A DNA stretch of 45,102 bases from Aquimarina agarivorans (GCF_000218485.1 NZ_AFPB01000010.1:1-45102); one strand, 5' to 3'; shown: positions 8,755 to 17,906, counted from the stretch's first letter. Notes: generated by a model not told the origin, from the letters alone. Program-made: numbers and translations.

Positions 8755-9753
8755 ATGAAAAAAATTACCAAAGGAGTGTACCTAAAATGGTACGAGGACA
8801 TGCTTTTCTGGAGAAAGTTTGAAGACAAACTTGCTCAAGTATATATTCAACAAAAAGTAAGAGGGTTTTTGCATTTGTATAATGGGCAAGAGGCTGTTTT
8901 AGCTGGGGCGTTACATGCAATGGATCTTACTAAGGATAAAATGATTACGGCATATCGTAATCATGTACAGCCAATCGGTATGGGGGTAGACCCTAAAAAA
9001 GTAATGGCGGAATTGTACGGAAAGGAAACAGGTACTTCAAAAGGTATGGGAGGTTCCATGCATATTTTTTCAAAAGAGCATCGTTTTTACGGAGGTCATG
9101 GAATTGTAGGTGGACAGATTCCTTTAGGTGCTGGTTTGGCTTTTGCAGATAAATATTTTGACAGGGATGCTGTTACACTTACTTTTTTTGGTGATGGTGC
9201 AGCACGTCAAGGATCTTTGCATGAAGCATTTAATTTAGCCATGCTTTGGAATCTACCAGTGGTTTTTTGTGTTGAAAATAACGGATACGCAATGGGTACT
9301 TCGGTAGAGCGTACTGCAAATCATACCGATATTTGGAAGTTAGGTTTAGGATATGAAATGCCATGTAAGCCAGTAGATGCAATGAATCCAGTTTCTGTTG
9401 CAGAGGCTATGGATGAAGCTATAACCAGAGCACGTACAGGTGGAGGCCCAACATTTTTAGAGTTAAAAACGTACCGTTACCGCGGGCACTCCATGAGTGA
9501 TGCTCAAAAATACCGTACCAAAGATGAAGTAGCTGAATATCAAAAAATAGATCCAATTACTCAGGTGTTGGATATTATTAAGGAGAAAAAATATGCTTCG
9601 GCAAAACAAATTGAGGAAATTGATCAGCGAGTGAAAGATAAAGTAGCTGAATGCCAAAAATTTGCTGAAGAATCGCCATTTCCAAAACCACAACAGATGT
9701 ACGATATGGTGTATGAACAGAAAGATTATCCTTTTTTACCACATAAATTATAA
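8755..9753 (+). CDS. pdhA: Pyruvate dehydrogenase E1 component subunit alpha
   Basis: This is the thiamine-diphosphate-dependent E1 alpha subunit, which decarboxylates pyruvate and acetylates the lipoyl arm of E2. The 332-residue protein has the TPP-binding motif starting GDG (146-148) and ending NN (175-176), that is GDGAARQGSLHEAFNLA...VENN. It also has the substrate-entry region RNHVQPIGMG, the block GGSMHIFSKEHRFYGGHGIVGGQ, and the phosphorylation-loop-like YRYRGHSMSDAQKYR. The start ATG fits homologues (MKKITKGVYLKWYEDMLFWR). pdhC follows after 9 bp. The E1 beta subunit is not in the window; in flavobacteria it is commonly encoded elsewhere. Confidence 0.95.
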   Translation: MKKITKGVYLKWYEDMLFWRKFEDKLAQVYIQQKVRGFLHLYNGQEAVLAGALHAMDLTKDKMITAYRNHVQPIGMGVDPKKVMAELYGKETGTSKGMGGSMHIFSKEHRFYGGHGIVGGQIPLGAGLAFADKYFDRDAVTLTFFGDGAARQGSLHEAFNLAMLWNLPVVFCVENNGYAMGTSVERTANHTDIWKLGLGYEMPCKPVDAMNPVSVAEAMDEAITRARTGGGPTFLELKTYRYRGHSMSDAQKYRTKDEVAEYQKIDPITQVLDIIKEKKYASAKQIEEIDQRVKDKVAECQKFAEESPFPKPQQMYDMVYEQKDYPFLPHKL

Positions 9754-9762
9754 TAAAAAAAT

Positions 9763-11379
9763 ATGGCAACAGTAATTAACATGCCTCGTTTAAGTGATAC
9801 TATGGAAGAAGGTACCGTAGCATCATGGTTAAAAAAAGTAGGAGATAAAGTAGCAGAAGGCGATATCCTTGCAGAAATTGAAACTGACAAAGCTACAATG
9901 GAGTTTGAATCTTTTTATGAAGGTACACTTTTACATGTAGGCGTATCCGAAGGCGAAACAGCTCCAGTGGATCAATTACTTTGTGTTATTGGTAATGAAG
10001 GTGAAGATATTAGTGGAATTTTGGCTGGCGGTGGTGATACTGCTGCGGAAGCAACCGAAGAAGCTACAGATTCAGGTGATGATGAAGGAAGTGCTGATGC
10101 TGCTGAAGTTCCTGAGGGAGTGGAAGTTATTACCATGCCTCGTTTAAGTGATACTATGGAGGAAGGTACCGTAGCATCATGGTTAAAAAAGGTGGGTGAC
10201 AAGGTGGCTGAAGGTGATATCCTTGCTGAAATTGAAACTGATAAGGCTACCATGGAATTCGAATCCTTTTACGAAGGAACGTTATTGCATGTTGGTGTGC
10301 AGGAGGGTGAAACAGCGCCAGTAGAAAGTTTATTAGCAATTATAGGGCCTGAAGGAACTGATGTTTCAGCTTTAAAAGGTGGCGCTCCAACAAAAGCGAG
10401 TAAATCTCCAGAAGAACCTAAAGCAAAACAAGAAGAAAGTAAGGAAACAGCACCAAAAGAAACTAGCACTGCTAGTTCTGCTAATGACGGACGTATTTTT
10501 GCATCGCCGTTAGCAAAAAAAATAGCCTCTGATAAAGGAATTGATCTTGGATCAGTGACGGGAACAGGGGAAAATGGTAGAATTATCAAAAAGGACGTTG
10601 AAAACTTTAAATCAACTCCTAAGGTGGAAGCTTCTGCTCCAGCTGCAGCAACTAAAGCAAATGTTCCTGCCCCACAATTATACACTCCTGTTGGAGAAGA
10701 GGTATTTGAGGAAACTAAAAATTCTCAAATGCGTAAAGCTATCGCTAAAAGTTTAGGGAAGTCTAAATTTACAGCGCCACACTATTACCTTTCTATAGAA
10801 GTGGATATGGATAATGCAATTGCTTCGCGTAAGCAAATTAATGCTATACCAGATACTAAAGTTTCTTTTAATGATTTAGTGGTAAAGGCCTCTGCAATGG
10901 CATTGCGAAAGCATCCACAAATCAATACTCAATGGCAGGATGATGTAACACGTTTTGCAAAACACATCTCTATAGGTGTAGCTGTTGCTGTTGATGATGG
11001 TTTAGTAGTTCCTGTATTGCCTTTTACGGATCAAATGACTTTAACTCAAATAGGAGCCAATGTGCGTAATTTGGCAGGTAAGGCAAAAAGTAAAAAATTA
11101 ACACCAGGCGAAATGAGCGGAAGCACGTTTACAGTGTCTAATTTGGGTATGTTTGGTATTACATCATTTACAAGTATCATTAATCAGCCAAACTCAGCAA
11201 TTTTGTCAGTAGGTGCTATTGTGCAAAAACCAGTAGTTAAAAACGGAGAGATTGTTGTTGGAAATACTATGACACTAAATCTAGCTTGTGATCATAGAAC
11301 TGTTGATGGCGCCACTGGAGCGGCATTTTTACAAACACTTAAAACATATTTAGAAAATCCAGTGACTATGTTAGCTTAG
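9763..11379 (+). CDS. pdhC: Dihydrolipoamide acetyltransferase, pyruvate dehydrogenase E2, two lipoyl domains
   Basis: This is the E2 core of pyruvate dehydrogenase, which transfers the acetyl group to CoA. The 538-residue protein contains two lipoyl domains (start MPRLSDTMEEGTVASWLKKV at residues 7 and 125) with lipoyl-lysines in ETDKATM at Lys43 and Lys161. An Ala/Glu-rich linker is followed by the E1/E3-binding domain (FASPLAKKIASDKGIDLGSV...GRIIKKDV). The catalytic CoA-acyltransferase domain ends with the active-site motif HRTVDG (His511, Asp515). Residues 7-61 and 125-179 are identical over 55 positions. The gene lies 9 bp after pdhA and is closed by a 15-bp hairpin terminator, so pdhA-pdhC form an operon. 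Confidence 0.96.
   Translation: MATVINMPRLSDTMEEGTVASWLKKVGDKVAEGDILAEIETDKATMEFESFYEGTLLHVGVSEGETAPVDQLLCVIGNEGEDISGILAGGGDTAAEATEEATDSGDDEGSADAAEVPEGVEVITMPRLSDTMEEGTVASWLKKVGDKVAEGDILAEIETDKATMEFESFYEGTLLHVGVQEGETAPVESLLAIIGPEGTDVSALKGGAPTKASKSPEEPKAKQEESKETAPKETSTASSANDGRIFASPLAKKIASDKGIDLGSVTGTGENGRIIKKDVENFKSTPKVEASAPAAATKANVPAPQLYTPVGEEVFEETKNSQMRKAIAKSLGKSKFTAPHYYLSIEVDMDNAIASRKQINAIPDTKVSFNDLVVKASAMALRKHPQINTQWQDDVTRFAKHISIGVAVAVDDGLVVPVLPFTDQMTLTQIGANVRNLAGKAKSKKLTPGEMSGSTFTVSNLGMFGITSFTSIINQPNSAILSVGAIVQKPVVKNGEIVVGNTMTLNLACDHRTVDGATGAAFLQTLKTYLENPVTMLA
9781..9945 (+). repeat. First copy of the lipoyl-domain repeat inside pdhC
   Basis: 165 bp, paired with 10135-10299. The 55 encoded residues are identical in the two copies. 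By codon comparison, codons 1-18 differ at one position (GAA/GAG) and codons 19-55 differ in 23 codons, all synonymous. Confidence 0.9.
10135..10299 (+). repeat. Second copy of the lipoyl-domain repeat inside pdhC
   Basis: Partner of 9781-9945. The nearly unchanged first 54 bp next to a synonymously diverged remainder suggests partial gene conversion between the copies, with strong protein-level constraint throughout. Confidence 0.9.
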
Positions 11380-11405
11380 TCATTAAGTAGATTTTTAATA
11401 TTACT

Positions 11406-11441
11406 AAAACCCTTGTTAATTAATGATTAACAAGGGTTTTT
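11406..11441. terminator. Strong hairpin terminator after pdhC, probably bidirectional
   Basis: A perfect 15-bp stem AAAACCCTTGTTAAT (11406-11420) pairs with ATTAACAAGGGTTTT (11426-11440) around loop TAATG, with a T-run on the plus strand and As on the other side. It sits between convergent pdhC and the leftward transglycosylase gene. The 11442-11649 stretch holds no gene that I can support. Confidence 0.88.
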
Positions 11442-11649
11442 GGCTTTATAAATGGTAAATTTGGGTGTTTTTGTTAAAATTTAAAAAAAATTGCTCGCTC
11501 AATATTGTTTGTTATGTTAAACTTTGTTTAAAATAGGTTTTTTTGTTTGTTGCGTGGTTTTGTTTGTTTCTCTTTTTTTATGTTCAAACCAAAAAATATC
11601 TATGTTTGATCAAAAATTCTTCTCACACAACTTGAATATAGTATGTATT

Positions 11650-12956
11650 TCAATTTGCTCGACTCAAAAGGTTTGGTTTTGGATAAATGGTTATTGCTTG
11701 TCCTACTCTAAGTTTTGAACTTCGTAATTGATTCCAGGTTTTAATATCGGATACACTGACATCAAATTTTTGTCCAATTTTACTTAGGTAATCTCCCCTG
11801 CGAACGTGATAGGTGAATTTTTTACTTGTATCATAATTGTGATACATTGATTTTTCCCGTTGATCTTCCCTTATAGCGGCAATTTTATACAACTTTTGTT
11901 CGTATTCAATAAAGTTTTTCATTTTTTCAACAGGAAGTCTCAAACTGTAGCGGTTGCTTCTTGATTTAGGGATGATGTTAAGTTTGTAAGCAGGATTCAA
12001 AAATTGAAGTTCTTTATAGTCAATTTGAATTGCTTTGGCTATTTCCTTAAAAGTTACCTTAGTTTTAATTTTAACAGTATCCGTTTCAATACTTAAATAT
12101 TCGGGTTTGTGTGGCGTTAAATTGTGTGCTTTCGCATTTTCAAAAATATACATATACGCTAAAAAGGCAGGTACATATCCAGCAGTTTCTCTTGGTAAAT
12201 ACCTTCTTATATTCCAGTAGTTTTTCTTGCCTCTAGCTCTTTTTAAAGCTTTTAAAACATTCCCGGGGCCTGAATTATAAGCTGCCAGCGCCAAATCCCA
12301 GTCTTCAAAAGTTTTGTATAAGCTTGATAAATATTCGCAAGCTGCTTTGGTGGATTTCATAGGATCCATACGTTCATCAACATAGGAGTTTATAACTAAA
12401 CCCTGCATTTTTCCTGTTTGGTACATGAATTGCCACAAGCCAGTAGCTCCCATTGAGGACTTTATTTTGGGTCTTAATCCAGATTCAACAACGGCTAAGT
12501 ATTTTAATTCTAGTGGTAAATCATACTGATCCAGTTCCTTTTCAAAAATAGGAAAGTAGTAATAACTTAATGAGATCATTTTTTCGAGTAATCCCCTTCG
12601 TTGCTTTAAGTTTTTTTTAATTAAATTTTCGAGTATTGGGTTGTATTCTACATTAAACGGAGTTTTGTTATCCAAAATCTCCAATCTATTTCTTAATGTT
12701 TCTGTAGGAAGTTCCTTGTAGGAAACGGGCGTGTCGGATTCCGTATTTTGAATAATATTCCGTATATCGTCATACAAATCTGACTTATATAGTTCCTGAC
12801 GCCATATGGAATCCATTTTGTCAACATCCACTTTATTTTCGCTTACCTGAATTTGTTCTTGCTGTTGTTTACGTCTCTTTTTTTAAATTTTTTCTGGCTA
12901 AAGCCATAAAATACACATCCGAGGAGAAAAATAAGGGAGCAAAATTTAATTTTCAT
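11650..12956 (-). pseudogene. MltD-like membrane-bound lytic murein transglycosylase, frameshifted after the signal peptide
   Basis: The protein cleaves glycan strands of peptidoglycan. An SLT/GH23 domain is visible: LKYLAVVESGLRPKIKSSMG with catalytic Glu in VESGL, GLWQFM, and DLALAAYNSGPGNVLKA. One C-terminal LysM peptidoglycan-binding domain follows (YHVRRGDYLSKIGQKFDVSV...ITIYP). A continuous frame begins only at 12831, without a signal peptide. Upstream, an ATG at 12956 starts a proper secretion signal MKIKFCSLIFLLGCVFYGFS followed by QKKFKK, but that frame runs into a stop about 17 codons later. A run of seven Ts (12878-12884) lies at the junction. One added base there joins signal peptide and enzyme through ...KKFKKKRRKQQQEQIQVSENKVD. 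So this is either a real frameshift mutation, a slippage site, or a sequencing error. It converges on pdhC. Confidence 0.85.
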
Positions 12957-13395
12957 TGAAACAAGAATAAGTTTAGTATTGTAATCAACGTGTTTTTTGC
13001 AAAAAGATTATTTAAGTAAATTCCTACAAAATAATAGCTATTTTATTGTGTTTGCGGTTGATCAAATCACTTTTTTCCTTAAACAGAAAAATGAAGCATA
13101 GTTAATGGAGTGTAAAGAATTGTTAAACGACAAAATTTGTTGTTAAGTGTTGTTTGTCACTCAAATTCCTCTTAGGATTTACGGTCACTTTCTTTCTGAA
13201 ATCAACAAAAAAATTAAGGGGTATTACATTATTTTCAGAAAAACAAGAGCAGAACTAAATGGTATGAAAGGTGAATTCAGCTGCAAATAATAGGAAAGAT
13301 TTTGATAAGTTTTTATTTTGTGAAAAAGGGATGCATCGGTTTTCAAAATAACTTTTGACTTTCATCAGCATTTGAAATATCCGTATCTTTATTTC
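12957..13395. other. Gene-free divergent region between mltD-like gene and SDR gene
   Basis: About 440 bp of AT-rich DNA between divergent genes. I see no protein-like frame, no RNA gene and no convincing terminator. It presumably holds the two divergent promoters, but no exact TTG/TAnnTTTG pair was found. Confidence 0.6.
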
Positions 13396-14079
13396 ATGAC
13401 AAAAAATGTTGTAATTACAGGGACTAGCAGGGGTATTGGATTTGAACTGGCAAAACAATTTATAGCTGCTGGGCATAGCGTGCTTGCACTTTCGAGAAAT
13501 ATGAAATCTATTGAAGCCTTGGCAACCAAAAAAATTCATGGATTTTCGTTTGATATAACAAAACAACGTGATATTGATAAAGTGGCGGCATACGTAAAAG
13601 CCGAATTTAAGCAAGTGGATATTTTGATTCATAATGCCGGAACCTTAGTGGCTAAACCTTTAGCGATGTTAGATGTTACTGATTTTGAATCGGTTTATAA
13701 AGTAAATGTTTTTGGAGTAGCAATGCTGACCAAAGCTTTAGTGAGTTATATGCCTAAAAAATCGCATGTGGTAACAATAAGTAGTGTTGGAGGAATACAG
13801 GGTAGTGTAAAATTCCCAGGATTAGCGGCTTACAGTTCTAGTAAAGGCGCTGTAATTACATTGAGTGAATTATTGGCTGAGGAGTATAAAGAAAAAGAAA
13901 TAGCATTTAACGTTATGGCGCTTGGTGCAGTTCAAACTGAAATGTTGGCGGAAGCTTTTCCAGATTTTAAGGCAAACGTACAGCCTGATGAAATGGCTAG
14001 TCATATCATGCATTTTGCTTTAACAGGCCAACAGTTTTATAATGGAAAAGTCATTGAAGTTTCAAATTCTACCCCCTAA
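13396..14079 (+). CDS. Short-chain dehydrogenase/reductase family protein
   Basis: A classical SDR oxidoreductase of about 227 residues with unknown substrate. It shows the nucleotide-binding GTSRGIG near the N-terminus, the structural NAG (HNAGTL), the catalytic Ser in TISSVGG and the catalytic YSSSK (Tyr-x3-Lys). I start at the ATG at 13396 because MTKNVVITGTSRGIG is the standard N-terminus; a TTG at 13372 would add eight residues ahead of the Rossmann strand. The next gene begins three bases after this stop and in the same frame. The pairing with SprT-like genes suggests co-transcription but does not reveal the substrate. Confidence 0.9.
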   Translation: MTKNVVITGTSRGIGFELAKQFIAAGHSVLALSRNMKSIEALATKKIHGFSFDITKQRDIDKVAAYVKAEFKQVDILIHNAGTLVAKPLAMLDVTDFESVYKVNVFGVAMLTKALVSYMPKKSHVVTISSVGGIQGSVKFPGLAAYSSSKGAVITLSELLAEEYKEKEIAFNVMALGAVQTEMLAEAFPDFKANVQPDEMASHIMHFALTGQQFYNGKVIEVSNSTP

Positions 14080-14082
14080 CTG

Positions 14083-14676
14083 TTGAAATCAATTTTAAAA
14101 AAATACTTGCCGGAGCGTGCTGTTGATCCCGTTTTTGAATTGATCAAAGTAAATAATGTGTATTTAAAGATTGTAAATCAAAGGCAAACCAAGCACGGTG
14201 ATTATCGGAAATTACCATCGGGAGAACATGTAATTACTATAAATAATACCTTAAATAAGTATCGTTTTTTAGTAACCTTGGTGCATGAAATAGCGCATTT
14301 GGTAGCTTTTACAAAATATGGACGTTTAATTAAACCACACGGAAAAGAATGGAAATACACATTTCAACAGTTGATGCTTCCTTTTATAAGGCCTGAAGTT
14401 TTTCCGACGGCTATACTACCGGTAGTGGCTAATCATTTTCGAAACCCAAAAGCAAGTTCGGATACCGATGCGCAATTTTCAATTGCTTTAAAACAATTTG
14501 ATGAAAATGATGATTCCAAATGTTATGTCTATCAATTGTTGCCAGGTGCAGTATTCCGTTTTAGGGGAAGAACATTTAAAGTATTGTCAAAAAAAATTAA
14601 ACGCTATGTATGCGCTGAAGTTGGTACGGGAAGAGAGTTTTTGTTTCAGCCCAATGCAGAAGTTGAAAAGCTTTAG
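14083..14676 (+). CDS. SprT-like zinc metallopeptidase domain protein, TTG start
   Basis: A 197-residue SprT/SprT-like family protein. The zinc-metallopeptidase motif HEIAH is seen in TLVHEIAHLVAF, and the downstream KPHGKEWKYTFQQLM supplies the third ligand region (His in PHGKEW). The conserved NPKASSDTDAQFSIALKQFD block and the C-terminal beta part (YQLLPGAVFRFRGRTFKV) match Bacteroidetes homologues, which are unstudied. No ATG is available: the frame upstream is closed by the SDR stop TAA (14077-14079), followed by CTG and then TTG. Homologues begin at the sequence corresponding to MKSILKKYLPERAV, so TTG at 14083 is the likely start. This near-fused spacing suggests translational coupling with the SDR gene. 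Confidence 0.88.
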   Translation: MKSILKKYLPERAVDPVFELIKVNNVYLKIVNQRQTKHGDYRKLPSGEHVITINNTLNKYRFLVTLVHEIAHLVAFTKYGRLIKPHGKEWKYTFQQLMLPFIRPEVFPTAILPVVANHFRNPKASSDTDAQFSIALKQFDENDDSKCYVYQLLPGAVFRFRGRTFKVLSKKIKRYVCAEVGTGREFLFQPNAEVEKL

Positions 14677-14849
14677 TTTTTTTCAAACTCATTTCTAATA
14701 CTATTTCTTATAATTTTAGTAGTTTCCCTTTTGAAAACAAAGGTAAGTTGCTTTTAATATTTTATAACTGGCTTTGATCGAGGTATTTATGTATATTGTT
14801 ATAAGTGTTTGTTTAGTGAAAGTAACATTTTTATTTTTAAGTAACTATT

Positions 14850-16304
14850 ATGGAAAAAAATGAAACCCCAAAAGGTATGAATGGTCAAAATGATCCTGCG
14901 GATGTAGCCTCACAAGAAAATATTAAAAATATTTGGGAGCAATTTAAGGAGTTTGTTCTAGGACTTTTGGATATAAGAAATGGAGCAGAACCCAAAATTA
15001 CTATTGAGGGAATCAAAAAAGACATCCCATTTAAGGGACATACAGCTTGGATTTTGGTATTTTCAATTTTTATTGCATCTATTGGTTTAAATACTAATTC
15101 TACTGCGGTGGTCATTGGGGCCATGTTAATTTCTCCCCTAATGGGACCTATTTTAGGGATAGGACTTTCGGTAGGAATTAATGATATTGAAACCTTACGC
15201 CGCTCCTTCGTCAATTTTTTGGTAATGGTTTTTTTAAGTATCCTAACGGCATTTATTTATTTTAAATTTTCGCCGTTTCAAACAGCCTCTAATGAAATTT
15301 TAGGTCGGGTAGAGCCTACTTTTTTGGATGTTTTAATAGCATTTTCTGGTGGATTAGCAGGTATAGTTGCTGGTAGCCGAAAGGAAAAATCCAACGCAAT
15401 ACCAGGTGTAGCTATCGCCACGGCTTTAATGCCGCCTTTGTGTACTGCAGGTTTTGGTTTGGCTACGGGTAATTTAAGTTACTTTTTTGGGGCCATGTAT
15501 TTGTTTATTATAAATACAATTTTTATTGCATTATCCACATTTTTGATTGTCAAATACCTGCGCTTTCCTATGGCGCGTTATGCAAATGCTGCTCGCAGAA
15601 AAAAGGTAAATCGAATTGTAATATCAGTAGCTTTATTGGTTATTATTCCTAGTGTATTTTCATTTATAAGTATCATGGAGCGCACATTTTATGAGCGTGA
15701 TGCCTCATTATTTTTGAAAGAAACGGTTATTTTTCCTGGTTCCGAACAAATAAAGCATAACATTGACTTCGAAAAAAAAGAATTAGAAGTGTATATGATT
15801 GGAAATAATGTTCCGGTAACTGCTATTGAGGCTTGGCAAGCTAAAATAGGAGATTCAAAAAGGTTGACAGGGACAAAATTAAAGATTAGACAAGGTCATG
15901 ACAAAACGGATGAGCTAACAAATACCTTATCAAATAAAGTTAAGGAAGGGGTTTTGCAGGATTTATATGCACAAAATAGTAAGGAGTTGAGTAACAAAGA
16001 TGCTAAAATATTATTGTTAGAAAATGAATTACAACGGGTAACAGAAATGTATAAAAAAGACAAAGTGCCTTTGTTGGATTTAGCAAAAGAGGCCAAAATA
16101 AATTACGATGGACTGGAGGGTTTGTCCTTTGCAAAAGTGGTAAAAACCAACCTTAAAAAGGTGGAAGAAATCCCAGTAGCTTCGGCAATTTGGAGTAAAA
16201 AATTAAAAAAGAGTGTAGTTAATGAACAGTCAAAAAAACTTAGAAAATGGCTTCAATTTAAATTGGAATTGGATACGCTATTGATAAAACAGGACTACTA
16301 TTAA
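14850..16304 (+). CDS. DUF389 domain-containing integral membrane protein
   Basis: A 484-residue inner-membrane protein of the DUF389 (TIGR00341-like) family, whose function is unknown. An N-terminal soluble stretch of about 60 residues precedes the membrane part. Family motifs are SIGLNTNSTAVVIGAMLISPLMGPI, where the ISPLMGP loop is typical, then AGIVAGSRKEKSNAIPGVAIATALMPPLCTAG and further helices to about residue 275. After that come about 200 soluble residues with coiled-coil potential (NKDAKILLLENELQRVTEMYKKD). It converges on the ABC ATPase gene with an 11-bp gap that contains a small terminator. No partner gene is evident. Confidence 0.9.
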   Translation: MEKNETPKGMNGQNDPADVASQENIKNIWEQFKEFVLGLLDIRNGAEPKITIEGIKKDIPFKGHTAWILVFSIFIASIGLNTNSTAVVIGAMLISPLMGPILGIGLSVGINDIETLRRSFVNFLVMVFLSILTAFIYFKFSPFQTASNEILGRVEPTFLDVLIAFSGGLAGIVAGSRKEKSNAIPGVAIATALMPPLCTAGFGLATGNLSYFFGAMYLFIINTIFIALSTFLIVKYLRFPMARYANAARRKKVNRIVISVALLVIIPSVFSFISIMERTFYERDASLFLKETVIFPGSEQIKHNIDFEKKELEVYMIGNNVPVTAIEAWQAKIGDSKRLTGTKLKIRQGHDKTDELTNTLSNKVKEGVLQDLYAQNSKELSNKDAKILLLENELQRVTEMYKKDKVPLLDLAKEAKINYDGLEGLSFAKVVKTNLKKVEEIPVASAIWSKKLKKSVVNEQSKKLRKWLQFKLELDTLLIKQDYY

Positions 16305-16317
16305 CAAATAGTTTTTT
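16297..16317 (+). terminator. Short hairpin terminator at the end of the DUF389 gene
   Basis: Stem ACTATT/AATAGT with a four-base loop, then a T-run. It overlaps the DUF389 stop codon and the stop of the convergent ABC gene. The stem is only 6 bp, so the call is moderate. Confidence 0.5.
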
Positions 16318-17080
16318 AAAGTCCTTTGAGTTGTGCTTCTCTAACTTTTTTAAATAAGTTGGAGGAGTATACAAAATCGGTCACGGCCTTATTTTCGGTT
16401 TTAAAAATTTGAGTTTTGTCACCTTCCCATTCCAAATAGCCTTGTTTCAGGAACACAATTTTTTCACCAATTTCCATCACGGAATTCATGTCATGGGTAT
16501 TAATTATGGTGGTCATGTTAAACTCTTCCGTAATTTCTTTAATTAAATTATCAATAACGATGGAAGTTTTTGGATCAAGTCCAGAATTGGGTTCGTCACA
16601 AAACAAATATTTGGGATTGGTTACAATAGCACGTGCAATTGCTACTCGTTTTTGCATACCTCCACTAATTTCTGAAGGTAATTTTCCATCAGCATTTTCT
16701 AGGTTAACGCGCTCCAGCACCTCGCTTACGCGCAGGTTCATTTCCTTTTTCGATTTTTTTGTAAACATTTCTAGCGGAAAGCGTACATTTTCAGCAACAG
16801 TCATAGAGTCAAAAAGAGCACTACCTTGAAAAACCATTCCCATTTGTTCCTTTAAATCGCGCTTTTCTGATTCGTCCAAATCATCATAATCTGTATCGCC
16901 GTATATAATTTCACCTTCTTCAGGAGAAAAAAGCCCCAGCAAGCATTTTAAAAAAACAGTTTTACCACTCCCACTAGTACCAATGATTAAGTTTGTTTTT
17001 CCTTTTTCAAAAGTGGTGCTAATCCCTTTTAAAATTTCGGTGCCCCCAAATCCTTTATGTAAATTTTCAACACGTATCAT
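16316..17080 (-). CDS. MlaF-type ABC transporter ATP-binding protein
   Basis: The cytoplasmic ATPase of an MCE/Mla-type lipid ABC transporter, which moves phospholipids between membranes. The 254-residue protein has Walker A GTSGSGKT near residue 34, the ABC signature SGGMQKRVAIARAI, Walker B YLFCDEPNSGLDP and the switch His in INTHDM. PNSGLDP and the FSPEEGEIIYGDTDYDDL region favour the MlaF/Ttg2A branch. The stop of the upstream permease overlaps this start by one base (TAATG), so the two are translationally coupled. The MlaD/MCE substrate-binding subunit is not in the window and must be encoded elsewhere if the system is complete. Confidence 0.9.
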   Translation of the reverse strand: MIRVENLHKGFGGTEILKGISTTFEKGKTNLIIGTSGSGKTVFLKCLLGLFSPEEGEIIYGDTDYDDLDESEKRDLKEQMGMVFQGSALFDSMTVAENVRFPLEMFTKKSKKEMNLRVSEVLERVNLENADGKLPSEISGGMQKRVAIARAIVTNPKYLFCDEPNSGLDPKTSIVIDNLIKEITEEFNMTTIINTHDMNSVMEIGEKIVFLKQGYLEWEGDKTQIFKTENKAVTDFVYSSNLFKKVREAQLKGL

Positions 17081-17817
17081 TAGCTTAAAAGAATTTGAGT
17101 GATTAGATAATTAACAATAATGATGGCTACTGTTGTCCATACAAATGAAGTAGTACTTGCTTTTCCAACCTCAAGCGCGCCACCTTTCATATAAAAACCA
17201 TGGAATGAAGGAATAGTGGCCAATAAAAAAGCAAAAATAAACGTTTTAAGGAAGGAGTAAATTAAATGAAACGGAATAAAATCCTCTCTAAGTCCCGTCA
17301 TAAATTCTTCGGAGCTAACAAATCCTCCGTATACGCCTGCAATATAACCTCCTAAAATACCAAGAAACATAGCTATAGCAATTAAAAAAGGATATAAAAG
17401 CATCGCAATAATTTTAGGGAAAACTAAATAATTTAAGGCATTTATTCCCATAACCTCCAATGCATCAATTTGTTCAGTAACTCGCATAGTACCAATGCTG
17501 GAAGTAATAAATGAACCAACTTTACCAGCCATAATTACTGAAATAAATGTAGGAGCAAATTCTAAAATTACTGATTGCCGGGATGCAAAACCAATAAGTT
17601 CCCTGGGAATTATAGGGCTGGTTAAGTTTAGTGCGGTTTGAATAGCTACCACGGCACCAATAAAAAAGGAGATAAAGGCAACAATTCCCAATGAGTTTAT
17701 AACTAAGTCATCAATTTCTTTAATTATTAATTTGCGTAATACCGATGACTTTGTCATGCGATTAAAAATTTCCTTTATCATCAGGAAATAAGCACCAATC
17801 TGTTGTAAATAAAACAT
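17080..17817 (-). CDS. MlaE-type ABC transporter permease
   Basis: The integral-membrane permease (MlaE/DUF140 family) partner of the ATPase that follows it. 245 residues with about five to six hydrophobic helices. The family core is clear: FIGAVVAIQTALNL, EFAPTFISVIMAGKVGSFITSSIGTMRVTEQIDALEVMGINALNYLVFPK, then the C-terminal GGALEVGKASTTSFVWTTVAIIIVNYLIT. The EQIDALEVMG coupling segment is diagnostic. The start is at 17817; a Met 13 codons later (MIKEIF) is an alternative. It is divergent from the phosphatase gene, which begins 89 bp away. Confidence 0.91.
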   Translation of the reverse strand: MFYLQQIGAYFLMIKEIFNRMTKSSVLRKLIIKEIDDLVINSLGIVAFISFFIGAVVAIQTALNLTSPIIPRELIGFASRQSVILEFAPTFISVIMAGKVGSFITSSIGTMRVTEQIDALEVMGINALNYLVFPKIIAMLLYPFLIAIAMFLGILGGYIAGVYGGFVSSEEFMTGLREDFIPFHLIYSFLKTFIFAFLLATIPSFHGFYMKGGALEVGKASTTSFVWTTVAIIIVNYLITQILLS

Positions 17818-17906
17818 ACATATTTTCTATGTAGCTAAAATATAAAAATTACAATGTTTTAACGTTCGGTAAGCATTGAAAGTTTAATTTTATAAAAAAA
17901 TTAAAT

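Noticed and set aside
10269..10685. 138-codon minus-strand frame inside pdhC
   Set aside because: Antisense of the Ala/Glu/Lys-rich linker, which yields a stop-free but meaningless Ser/Leu/Ala-rich translation.
13255..13632. 125-codon minus-strand frame overlapping the start of the SDR gene
   Set aside because: Cys/His/Phe-rich shadow translation; it overlaps conserved SDR motifs and extends into AT-rich intergenic DNA.
16316..17817. Complete Mla/MCE transporter locus
   Set aside because: Only the ATPase and permease are present; no MCE-domain (MlaD) gene is adjacent.
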